DNA of 7,789 bases from JAUSEW01 sp964414015 (lineage in GTDB: Bacteria; Patescibacteriota; Microgenomatia; Levybacterales; UBA12049). The notes beneath the pieces are model-generated. The model was not told where the DNA came from. It ran no database searches and was given only the letters and a program-made list of their open reading frames with translations. A program made the translations under genes and the position numbers. Below are positions 1 to 6,044 of the stretch, one piece after another. Position 1 is the first letter of the stretch. Every line of letters starts with the position of its first letter. The DNA is taken from NCBI GenBank assembly GCA_964414015.1, contig CAYPUE010000033.1, positions 1 through 7,789 of the forward strand, read 5' to 3'.

Positions 1-177
1 CCAAGTTAGATAAAAATCATCCTCAAGTCTTCAGTTTCTGATTGCTAATTTAGATTTAATTTGTTAGTTTGACGACTATCTTAGTACAACAATACGCTAT
101 AGCGGAGTATTGTAATTATTGTTGACTGCACGCATTGATTAAATAATTTTTTTCTGCTAATCTAGTACTTACAGTTT
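1..177. other. Intergenic leader region upstream of frr
   Basis: No convincing gene is present. One frame (3-41) stays open to a TGA and could be the last 12 codons of an upstream gene, but it is too short to identify. Positions 50-70 read as three weak 7-nt units (TTAGATT, TAATTTG, TTAGTTT), resembling repeats elsewhere in the window. An inverted repeat pairs CAATAC (90-95) with GTATTG (107-112); an overlapping alternative pairs CAACAAT (87-93) with ATTGTTG (118-124). A run of seven T lies at 147-153, too far from either stem for a standard intrinsic terminator. The two mutually exclusive stems may be regulatory or chance in AT-rich DNA. Confidence 0.35.
135..163 (+). promoter_or_regulatory. 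Possible extended -10 promoter for frr
   Basis: TTGATT (135-140) is followed after exactly 17 nt by TAATCT (158-163), preceded by TG one base upstream (155-156), the extended -10 arrangement. The -10 keeps the three most conserved positions (first T, second A, last T) but matches only three of six overall. A start about 7 nt downstream would leave a leader of roughly 8 nt before the frr ATG at 178, which fits the missing Shine-Dalgarno. An alternative -35-like TTGACT at 122-127 has no well-spaced -10. Such matches are frequent by chance in AT-rich DNA. Confidence 0.3.
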
Positions 178-738
178 ATGGATAATACGGTTTCGGAAAT
201 GCGGCGGAAGATGATAAAGGTTTTGGAGGTTATCAGAGGGGATTTGGCAACAGTTAGAACCGGAAGAGCTACTCCGGCCTTGGTGGAAAATATCGCAGTA
301 AGCGTCTATGGAGGAGCGCAAAGGCTTAGAATTATGGAGCTTGCAACAATTGGCGCTTCGGAATCAAATGTTTTGACTCTTACCCCTTTTGACAGTTCAA
401 TTATTGACGAAATTCAAAAAGGAATTTTGGCGGCAAATGTCGGATTAACTCCTTCAACAGACGGACATGTGATCCGCATTATCATTCCGTCTCTTTCCGA
501 AGAAAGGCGTGAGGAATTGACCAAACTTGTGGGACAAAAACTGGAAAACGGCAGAATTATGCTGCGCCAGGTTCGGCATGAAGCAATGGACAGCGTCAAA
601 AAACAATTTACGGATAAAGTAGTTTCCAAAGATGAACTGATGAGGCTTGAGAAAGATATACAAAAAGTAACAGATGAGACAATGGCGCAAATAGAATTGT
701 TAAGAGAGAATAAGGAAGCGGAATTAATGCAGATCTAA
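178..738 (+). CDS. frr: Ribosome recycling factor
   Basis: Ribosome recycling factor works with EF-G in the cytoplasm to split the post-termination ribosome and release mRNA and tRNA. At 186 aa it has the family's usual length (about 185). Visible landmarks are RTGRATPALVENI (27-39), the short domain II, the DGHVIRI segment, the PSLSEERREELTK motif, the LRQVRHEAMD helix of domain I, and a C-terminal KEAELMQI nearly identical to the E. coli end. The ATG at 178 is preferred because the N-terminal helix then has the family length. No Shine-Dalgarno precedes it. It is the first gene of a tight plus-strand run; ino1 begins 4 nt after its stop. The usual partner pyrH is not directly upstream. Confidence 0.97.
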   Translation: MDNTVSEMRRKMIKVLEVIRGDLATVRTGRATPALVENIAVSVYGGAQRLRIMELATIGASESNVLTLTPFDSSIIDEIQKGILAANVGLTPSTDGHVIRIIIPSLSEERREELTKLVGQKLENGRIMLRQVRHEAMDSVKKQFTDKVVSKDELMRLEKDIQKVTDETMAQIELLRENKEAELMQI

Positions 739-742
739 ATTT

Positions 743-1822
743 ATGGCAAAAAAAATAAGGGTAGGCGTCATCGGCGTTGGGAATTGTTTTTCCGGACTAA
801 TTCAAGGGATTGAATATTATAAAAAAAATAGAACTAAAGAGCCAATCGGCTTAATGCACCTCAAAATCGGGCCTTACTCTTTTGAAGATATAGAATTTGT
901 CGCGGCCTTTGATGTCGGCGCCAATAAAATCGGCCAAGCTCTGGACAAAGCAGTATTTGCCTCTCCAAATTTGGTGAAATGGACAAAACTTCCCAAGAGT
1001 AAAGTTATCGTTGGGGAATCTCCTGTTTTGGATGGAGTAGGATTCTACGTCGAAAACAAAATTAAGCCGTTGGCAAAATCAACACCAATTGACATCCTGG
1101 AAAAACAAATTATTGCGGAGATTAAAAAATCCAAAACAGAGATTTTGGTTAACTACTTGCCTGTAGGGAGCCAAAAAGCGACTGAATTTTGGGCGAAGAT
1201 AGCCTTGAAAACCGGATGCGCTTTCGTGAATTGCCTTCCGGCTTTCATCGCTTCGAAAGAAGATTGGGCCAAAAAATTCAAAGAAAAAAGAATTCCAATT
1301 ATCGGCGATGACATTAAAGGGCAGATCGGAGCGACAATTGTCCACCGAGTTTTGGCCCGTCTTTGCGACGACAGAGGGGCAACCATAGATAAAACTTACC
1401 AGATAAATGTCGGCGGCAATACGGATTTTTTAAACATGCTGGAAAGGACCAGGCTGGAAAGTAAAAAAATCAGCAAAACCCAAGCAGTCACCAGCCAAAT
1501 AAGTAAGGATATCCATGCGGATAAGGTTTATATCGGACCTTCGGATTTCATCCCTTTCCTGGGAAATACGAAGCTGGCTTTTATCAGAATTGAAGGAAGA
1601 ATGTTTGCCGATGTTCCATATTCAATTGAATTAAGGTTGGATGTTGACGATAAATCGAATAGCGCAGGAGTAGTGATTGACGCCATACGCTGTGCAAAGT
1701 TGGCCTTGGACAGAAAATTAGGCGGATATCAGGAAGTAAGCTCTTATTTCATGAAGCACCCGTTGATCCAAAAAACCGACAGCGAAGCAAAAAATATCGT
1801 TGAGGCCTTTATTAGAAATTAA
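743..1822 (+). CDS. ino1: Myo-inositol-1-phosphate synthase (inositol-3-phosphate synthase)
   Basis: This NAD-dependent isomerase converts D-glucose 6-phosphate to 1D-myo-inositol 3-phosphate, the committed step of inositol synthesis. The 359-aa protein is the compact archaeal/actinobacterial type, not the roughly 500-aa eukaryotic one. Visible features are the N-terminal Rossmann motif GVGNC (11-15) continuing into LIQG, an NYLPVGS segment, the DDIKGQIGAT active-site stretch (189-198, with Lys192 in the position of a conserved catalytic lysine), NVGGNTDFLNM, YIGPSDFIPFLGNTK, and the C-terminal LDVDDKSNSAGVVIDAIR motif. It starts 4 nt after frr and ends 3 nt before rseP, so it is probably co-transcribed with both. 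No Shine-Dalgarno is visible. The product could feed phosphatidylinositol-type lipids or a soluble inositol compound; nothing here decides which. Confidence 0.93.
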   Translation: MAKKIRVGVIGVGNCFSGLIQGIEYYKKNRTKEPIGLMHLKIGPYSFEDIEFVAAFDVGANKIGQALDKAVFASPNLVKWTKLPKSKVIVGESPVLDGVGFYVENKIKPLAKSTPIDILEKQIIAEIKKSKTEILVNYLPVGSQKATEFWAKIALKTGCAFVNCLPAFIASKEDWAKKFKEKRIPIIGDDIKGQIGATIVHRVLARLCDDRGATIDKTYQINVGGNTDFLNMLERTRLESKKISKTQAVTSQISKDIHADKVYIGPSDFIPFLGNTKLAFIRIEGRMFADVPYSIELRLDVDDKSNSAGVVIDAIRCAKLALDRKLGGYQEVSSYFMKHPLIQKTDSEAKNIVEAFIRN

Positions 1823-1825
1823 CTC

Positions 1826-2935
1826 ATGTTTTTAACTATTCTAGTTTTTCTTTTGATTTTAAGCGTCCTTGTTCTCATTCATGAAGCAGGGCATTTTTTT
1901 ATGGCGAAAAAATTCGGAATAAAAGTGGAAGAATTTGGATTTGGTCTTCCACCAAGAATTTTTGGCAAGAAAATCGGCGAGACAATTTACTCGTTGAACT
2001 GGCTGCCAATCGGAGGATTTGTCAAGCTTTACGGAGAAGACGAAGCAGGATCAGGAAGATTAAGGATTAAGGATGAAGAGCTAAAGATTAAAAACAAAAA
2101 CCGAGCGTTTTTCGCCAGACCTTCCTGGCAAAGAGCAATAGTTGTTGGTGCCGGCGTAGTAATGAATTTTTTGCTCGCAGTTATAATTATTTCCTATCTT
2201 TTCGGCGTAGTCGGGGTAGGAATTCCGGGCAATAAAGTAATAGTTGCAGGTGTTGCCAAAGATGCGCCGGCATATAAAGCCGGATTTTTGGTTGGCGACA
2301 CTATAGAAACTATCAATGACACCAAGATTACCGACACGGTACAATTAATCGAAATCACCAAAAACCATCTTGGGGAAAATATAACAGTCAAAATTATCCG
2401 AGATTCCAAAGAAAAAATCCTGAATATAGAACCGCGCAAAACTTACCCAACCAACGAAGGGCCGATGGGAATTGCGATAACGCAAAACGTAGAGATAAAA
2501 AAATATCCTTGGTATGAAGCGCCAATTGTCGGTACGAAAGAAGCGCTGAAAAATTCATGGTTAATCGTTCAGGGATTGGGAACGGTTGTCTACGGATTGT
2601 TTATCCAGGGAGCTTTGCCTAAAGATGTTGCCGGCCCTGTTGGCATAGCCCAATTAACAGGACAAGTAGTAACAATGGGCGCATTGGCAACTCTTTCGTT
2701 CGTGTCTTTACTTTCTTTAAATCTCGCAATCCTAAATATACTGCCAATTCCTGCACTTGATGGCGGAAGATTATTTTTTATATTAATGGAGGTTGTAACA
2801 AGAAGGAAAGTAAATCAGAAATTTGAAGTCTGGGCGCATACCGTGGGAATGGCAATTCTTCTTACCTTAATCGCAGTTATCACTATCCACGATCTGATAA
2901 GAGTCATAACCGGCCAGCCAATCCTACCCAGATAA
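1826..2935 (+). CDS. rseP: RseP-type site-2 protease, intramembrane zinc metalloprotease
   Basis: M50-family membrane protease of the RseP/YluC type, which cuts transmembrane segments of anti-sigma factors or leftover signal peptides. The 369-aa protein has the first transmembrane helix carrying the zinc motif HEAGH (19-23), the GFG/PPR and PIGGFVKLYGEDE segments, a second hydrophobic helix (about 106-130), one PDZ domain (about 132-205), then C-terminal helices with SLNLAILNILPIPALDGGR, whose Asp312 is the third zinc ligand. One PDZ domain, instead of the two in E. coli, is usual for shorter homologues. Residues about 78-91 are a lysine-rich insert encoded by a 7-nt-period repeat, between the GEDE segment and the conserved W.R helix. 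No sigma/anti-sigma pair lies nearby, so the substrate is unknown. pgl starts 7 nt downstream. Confidence 0.95.
   Translation: MFLTILVFLLILSVLVLIHEAGHFFMAKKFGIKVEEFGFGLPPRIFGKKIGETIYSLNWLPIGGFVKLYGEDEAGSGRLRIKDEELKIKNKNRAFFARPSWQRAIVVGAGVVMNFLLAVIIISYLFGVVGVGIPGNKVIVAGVAKDAPAYKAGFLVGDTIETINDTKITDTVQLIEITKNHLGENITVKIIRDSKEKILNIEPRKTYPTNEGPMGIAITQNVEIKKYPWYEAPIVGTKEALKNSWLIVQGLGTVVYGLFIQGALPKDVAGPVGIAQLTGQVVTMGALATLSFVSLLSLNLAILNILPIPALDGGRLFFILMEVVTRRKVNQKFEVWAHTVGMAILLTLIAVITIHDLIRVITGQPILPR
2058..2099 (+). repeat. In-frame 7-nt-period repeat inside rseP
   Basis: Consecutive 7-nt units read GATTAAG, GATTAAG, GATGAAG, AGCTAAA, GATTAAA, AACAAAA. Units 1, 2, 3 and 5 agree with GATKAAR; the fourth and sixth are diverged. 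Six units make 42 nt, exactly 14 codons, so the tract keeps the frame and encodes a heptad-like RLRIKDE/ELKIKNK peptide. From knowledge of the family, homologues usually have a shorter non-repetitive linker here, so this looks like an insertion or expansion tolerated in a loop. Confidence 0.7.
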
Positions 2936-2942
2936 TACTATA

Positions 2943-3814
2943 ATGGAAAATATGGATAAAAGCCTGCAAAAACTAAGACAAAGTTCTATAAGACTCTTTC
3001 TCAAGGCGGAAAAAGCAAAAGTCACAGATAAAGAAGGATTAACTTTGGTTACAGCTGAATCTCAAGCAAAGGGATTGGAAATTGCAAAAAAAATATTGTA
3101 TTTACTAACGGAAAAAAACCCAAATACAGTACTTTTCCTTTCCGGAGGGAAAACACCGGAAGATCTATACAGGCAGTTGGCTGAAGAGAAAAGACTAAAG
3201 GTTAAGGCTGTTGCAATGGTCGACGAACGATTTGGTCCCCGTTTGCACGATAACAGCAATGAAAAAATGATTAAGAATACGGGCTTGTTGGACTACCTTA
3301 AATCTCAAACGATCCCTTTTTATCCAATTATTTTAGGAGAGGCACAATATGCCCCAAATGGCGTAAACGATAATGGAAGAAGCGTAGAAACCCAACAATG
3401 GCTAGCGAACAACTATTCACGGATTTTCTTCCCAGAGGCTGTTGATGAGGGATCAAAATTTGAATTTACAAAAAAAATTGCAATTCTGGGTATTGGGAAA
3501 GACGGTCATACAGCAGGAATAGCTCCTAACAGAAAAGATTTTACCAATCCTCTGTTTTCAGAATCTTTATATGTGGGGTCATTTAATGATCCTAAAAGTA
3601 TGGAGCAAGGGGGTTTTGGGACAAGAATAACTTTAACTTTTGAAGCATTAAGACAAATGGACACATTGTTGGTATTGGGTTTTGGTAAAGAAAAGAAAGA
3701 AACGATTGGTAGGATGTTTGAACGAGGGTCTTTGGAGGAAATTCCAGCGAGATTCTACGTGTCAAAACCGCAAATCGCTCAAAGAACTATTTTAATTACA
3801 GATCAAAAGATATA
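2943..3814 (+). CDS. pgl: 6-phosphogluconolactonase, 3' end lost in assembly gap
   Basis: Hydrolyses 6-phosphoglucono-delta-lactone to 6-phosphogluconate, the second step of the oxidative pentose phosphate pathway, in the cytoplasm. About 290 residues are visible before the gap. Family motifs are SGGKTPEDLYR (67-77), VDERFG with Asp94-Arg96 (the usual vDERfV), HDNSNEKM, GIGKDGHTAGIAPN (183-196, including the catalytic-site Asp187 and His189), RITLTFEAL, and a late ILITDQKI segment. Only a short C-terminal tail should be missing. The protein is longer than the usual 230-260 aa, with an N-terminal extension of about 25 residues and a longer loop around 135-165. Met4 (2952) is an alternative start; neither has a Shine-Dalgarno. 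It follows rseP by 7 nt and precedes zwf. The sequence after the gap belongs to zwf in another frame. Confidence 0.92.
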
Positions 3815-3914
3815 NNNNNNNNNNNNNNNNNNNNNNNNNNNNNNNNNNNNNNNNNNNNNNNNNNNNNNNNNNNNNNNNNNNNNNNNNNNNNNNNNNNNNN
3901 NNNNNNNNNNNNNN
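3815..3914. other. Scaffold gap of exactly 100 N
   Basis: A run of exactly 100 N, the conventional placeholder for a gap of unknown size. The flanking genes show it is too short. By comparison with family members, the missing piece must hold the pgl stop, any spacer, and about 75-90 N-terminal residues of zwf including its NADP-binding motif. The true distance is therefore probably about 250 nt or more, unless the join is wrong. Confidence 0.95.
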
Positions 3915-5127
3915 ACATTTATCTTACCAAAAAGGAAGCTTTGACGATGTAGGTGGATATGCGGAGCTTATAAATAAGCTTAAAAAATTTGACGATGCAG
4001 TCGGAGCGTGCATTACTCGCTTTTTTTACCTTGCTACTCCTCCGGATCATTATCAAAATATTCTTCAATACCTCCAAAAAACCAGACTTTCCGAAGGATG
4101 CAAGCAAGAAAGCAAGTGGACAAGGATAATTATAGAGAAACCTTTCGGAAAGGATTTAGAGACTGCAAAAGCATTAGATATGAAGCTTTCCGAGATTTTT
4201 GAGGAGAAACAAATTTTCAGAGTAGATCATTATTTGGGCAAAGAGACATTGCAGAATATGCTGGCATTTAGATTTGCAAACGGAGTTTTTGAGCCGGTTT
4301 GGAATAAAAATTTTATAGATCATATTCAAATAATTTGGGCGGAGGAACAAGGCATAAAAGAAAGGGGAAATTTTTTTGACGGAGTAGGATTACTTCGGGA
4401 TGTCGGACAAAATCATTTGATGCAGCTCATTACGGCAGTTGCTATGGAAAGTCCGAAGAGTTTTTCCAAAGAAGGAGTAAGGGATGCGAGGGCAGAGGTT
4501 ATTAAGAAAATTCGTTGTGTAGAGCCAAACGAGGTTTCGGAAAATGTAGTCAGGGGGCAATACGAGAATTATAGATTGGAAAAAAATGTAGCGAAAAATT
4601 CCAATACGGAGACTTTCGTTGCTATGAAAATGTTTGTTGATACGGATCGAATGGCAAATATCCCTTTTTATGTGAGAATGGGCAAAAAAATGCCCAAAAA
4701 TCTAGTTGAAATATCTATTGTTTTTATACAGACTTGCCACATTTTATTTAAAGAATATGGCTGTCCTGAAATAGGGAATGTTTTGGTGTTTAGAATTCAG
4801 CCGGATGAAGGAATTAATCTTCGCGTCATCGCAAAAAAGCCCGGCGCCAAGCTTTCTCTAGGAACCGTTAATATGAATTTTTCCTACGAAGATCAATTTA
4901 AGACAAATGGAGCAGATGCTTACGAAAAGGTGCTTTTGGATATTTTTGCAGGCGACCAAATGCTTTTTAACCGTTCCGATGAACTTGAAAGTTCATGGGA
5001 ATTTATAACAAAAATATTAAACGGTTGGAAAAACCATGAATCAGAAGTTATTAGCTATGAGTCGGGGACGTGGGGACCGAAAGAGGCAGACTTATTGATC
5101 GAAAAAGACGGAAGAAAATGGATATAA
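3915..5127 (+). CDS. zwf: Glucose-6-phosphate dehydrogenase, 5' end lost in assembly gap
   Basis: Oxidises glucose 6-phosphate to 6-phosphoglucono-lactone with reduction of NADP(+), the entry step of the oxidative pentose phosphate pathway. The frame is open from the first base after the gap; the ATG at 4180 is internal, since family sequence continues upstream of it. In the 403 visible residues are FFYLATPP, IIEKPFGKD (Glu74-Lys75), RVDHYLGKE with the phosphate-binding His105, QNHLMQ with the catalytic-base His167, RGQYENY, SNTETFVA, FYVRMGKKMP, QPDEGINLRV, DAYEKVLLD and the C-terminal GTWGP. The 62-residue spacing of the two histidines equals that of the Leuconostoc enzyme (178 and 240). 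The N-terminal dinucleotide-binding GxxGDLA region (about 75-90 residues) lies in the gap. It probably forms an operon with pgl. Cofactor preference cannot be judged without the N-terminus. Confidence 0.95.
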
Positions 5128-5144
5128 AGAAAATTCAAAAATCA

Positions 5145-5161
5145 TCCCGCAATCAGCGGGA
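5145..5161. other. GC-rich stem-loop after zwf
   Basis: TCCCGC (5145-5150) and GCGGGA (5156-5161) form a perfect 6-bp stem with a 5-nt loop, 18 nt after the zwf stop and standing out from AT-rich surroundings. No T-run follows on the plus strand (the next bases are A-rich), so it is not a standard terminator for zwf. Read on the minus strand it is followed by a T-rich stretch, but no minus-strand gene ends nearby. It may stabilise the 3' end of the zwf mRNA or be part of a dispersed repeat. Confidence 0.45.
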
Positions 5162-5179
5162 CAAAAATCAAAAATAAAG

Positions 5180-5249
5180 TTTGCAATATTTGGATTTGTA
5201 ATTTGGAATTTATCTAGGATTTAGGTATTAATATTTAGGGTTTAAAAAA
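5180..5249 (+). repeat. 7-nt-period repeat tract filling the leader of the tRNA-binding gene
   Basis: Seventy bases divide into ten 7-nt units. The first half is built on ATTTGKA (ATTTGTA 5194-5200, ATTTGGA 5201-5207) and the second on TAGGATT (5215-5221), with TAGGTAT, TAATATT and TAGGGTT following. The tract ends one base before the ATG at 5251, so it supplies the whole upstream region of that gene. A weak promoter can be read within it: TTGGAA (5203-5208), 17 nt, TATTAA (5226-5231), each matching four of six consensus positions. Period and AT-rich composition resemble the tracts inside rseP and gnd, though the exact unit differs. Confidence 0.6.
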
Positions 5250-5250
5250 T

Positions 5251-5574
5251 ATGAATATAACTTTTGAGGATTTTGCTAAACTGGAGATAAGGGTTGGGAA
5301 GATTTTGAGCGCGGAGAGAATTGAGGGAACGGATAAACTTTTGAAATTGGAAGTTGATTTTTCTGATTTTCGCCGTCAAATCGTTTCGGGAATTGCACAG
5401 TTTTATAAACCCGAACAACTTGTCGGAAAACAATTTCCGTTTGTTATTAATTTAGAGCCAAGAGTAATAAGAGGCGTTGAAAGCCAGGGAATGATTCTGG
5501 CAATTTCCGCAGGAGAGAAAATAGTTCTCTTAAAACCGCAGAAAAAAGTTCCAGTTGGAAGCAGCATTAAATAA
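5251..5574 (+). CDS. Stand-alone tRNA-binding domain protein (MetG C-terminal/CsaA/Arc1p-type OB fold)
   Basis: A 107-aa protein made entirely of the OB-fold tRNA-binding domain that in many bacteria is the C-terminal dimerisation and tRNA-binding part of methionyl-tRNA synthetase, and elsewhere occurs as CsaA, Trbp111 or the Arc1p/EMAPII domain. Visible motifs are FAKLEIRVGKIL near the N-terminus, TDKLLKLEVDF, RQIVSGIAQFY, the LVGK turn, INLEPRVIRGVESQGMILA, and a short C-terminal strand. Starting at 5251 gives the full first strand. Two functions are possible: a separate tRNA-binding subunit for a MetG lacking this domain, or a CsaA/Trbp111-like RNA-binding protein. metG is not in the window, so I cannot choose. 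The upstream region is entirely repeat, so its expression may differ from zwf, 123 nt upstream. Confidence 0.88.
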   Translation: MNITFEDFAKLEIRVGKILSAERIEGTDKLLKLEVDFSDFRRQIVSGIAQFYKPEQLVGKQFPFVINLEPRVIRGVESQGMILAISAGEKIVLLKPQKKVPVGSSIK

Positions 5575-5577
5575 ACA

Positions 5578-5617
5578 AATAACCCAATGACAAATACTAC
5601 CAATCAATATCTAAATG
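5578..5617 (-). repeat. Left member of an oppositely oriented repeat pair flanking the four-helix-bundle gene
   Basis: Starting 3 nt after the tRNA-binding gene's stop, this stretch contains AATAACCCAAT (5578-5588), AATACTACCAAT (5593-5604) and AATATCTAAATG (5606-5617). The reverse complements of the first two occur exactly at 6013-6023 and 6030-6041, and that of the third with one mismatch at 5984-5995, on the other side of the small gene. The last word includes the ATG of that gene. Confidence 0.65.
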
Positions 5618-5977
5618 CAAAATAAAGAAAAGATCCGAGATATTCACGAAAGGATTTATCAATTTGTTATTCGCGTCATTAATTTAGTTAAGAAATTACC
5701 TAAAACTCCAGAAAATGTTATTTTGATTAACCAAATAACGAGATCGGCTACTTCTATGGGCGCAAATGACCAAGAAGCTGATGGAACTGATAGTAGAAAA
5801 GATTTTATTTCAAAATACGCAATTGTTAGAAAAGAAGGTAAGGAAACAAGTTATTGGCTAAGAGTAATTGCAGATACAAATATTTCTTTTAAACCCAGAA
5901 TGCAAGATTTAACACAGGAGGGAAAAGAGATAGTAAAAATTGTAAGTGCAATTATCATAAAAACAAAAGAAAAATAA
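5615..5977 (+). CDS. Four-helix-bundle protein (23S rRNA intervening-sequence type)
   Basis: A 120-aa member of the four-helix-bundle family originally found encoded in 23S rRNA intervening sequences and structurally related to the Avd accessory protein of diversity-generating retroelements. Visible family features are an N-terminal amphipathic helix (IHERIYQFVIRVINLVKKLP), LINQITRSATSMGAND, the conserved EAD..DSRKDFISKYAIVRKEGKETSYWLRVIAD block, and a final helix. No catalytic residues are recognisable; relatives form oligomers with basic surfaces and probably bind nucleic acid, but the cellular role is not established. It is not inside an rRNA gene, and no reverse transcriptase or template/variable repeat is present. 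It sits alone between oppositely oriented repeats, splitting the tRNA-binding gene from gnd. The start has no Shine-Dalgarno and overlaps the repeat. Confidence 0.85.
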   Translation: MQNKEKIRDIHERIYQFVIRVINLVKKLPKTPENVILINQITRSATSMGANDQEADGTDSRKDFISKYAIVRKEGKETSYWLRVIADTNISFKPRMQDLTQEGKEIVKIVSAIIIKTKEK

Positions 5978-5983
5978 TTTGCT

Positions 5984-6041
5984 CATTTAAATATTTAGCC
6001 ATTGATTTGTTTATTGGGTTATTGGTAATATTGGTAGTATT
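5984..6041 (+). repeat. Right member of the repeat pair flanking the four-helix-bundle gene
   Basis: It contains CATTTAAATATT (5984-5995), ATTGGGTTATT (6013-6023) and ATTGGTAGTATT (6030-6041), the inverted counterparts of words upstream of the small gene. The order of the last two is swapped between sides and spacers differ, so this is a shared repeat family in opposite orientation and not a clean terminal inverted repeat. It forms almost the whole leader of gnd and contains a plausible promoter. Confidence 0.65.
6002..6031 (+). promoter_or_regulatory. Possible repeat-borne promoter for gnd
   Basis: TTGATT (6002-6007), then 18 nt, then TAATAT (6026-6031; four of six matches), with TG at 6023-6024 in the extended -10 position. 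Transcription would start near 6038, leaving a leader of about 7 nt before the gnd ATG at 6045. This is consistent with the missing Shine-Dalgarno. It lies inside repeat sequence, so the match could reflect AT-richness only. Confidence 0.3.
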
Positions 6042-6044
6042 CAT

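Noticed and set aside
3..41. Possible 3' end of an upstream gene in frame 3
   Set aside because: Only 12 codons are open before TGA, with no recognisable motif, so it is not listed as a coding feature.
87..153. Inverted repeats plus T-run as an intrinsic terminator or attenuator before frr
   Set aside because: The T-run begins 22 nt or more after the stems and the pairing is short. I kept it only as a note in the leader-region entry.
3815..3944. Continuation of the pgl reading frame across the N run into the following sequence
   Set aside because: The bases after the gap code for glucose-6-phosphate dehydrogenase in another frame. The apparent pgl tail exists only because N codons are not read as stops.
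4008..4202. A small plus-strand ORF of 64 codons after the gap
   Set aside because: It overlaps the zwf coding sequence in another frame and resembles no protein; the zwf frame carries the conserved motifs.
5180..5249. CRISPR-like array
   Set aside because: Units are 7 nt with no spacers; this is a short-period tandem repeat, not repeat-spacer structure.
5578..6041. A diversity-generating retroelement, because the four-helix-bundle protein resembles Avd
   Set aside because: There is no reverse transcriptase, no template/variable repeat pair and no C-type lectin target in the window.
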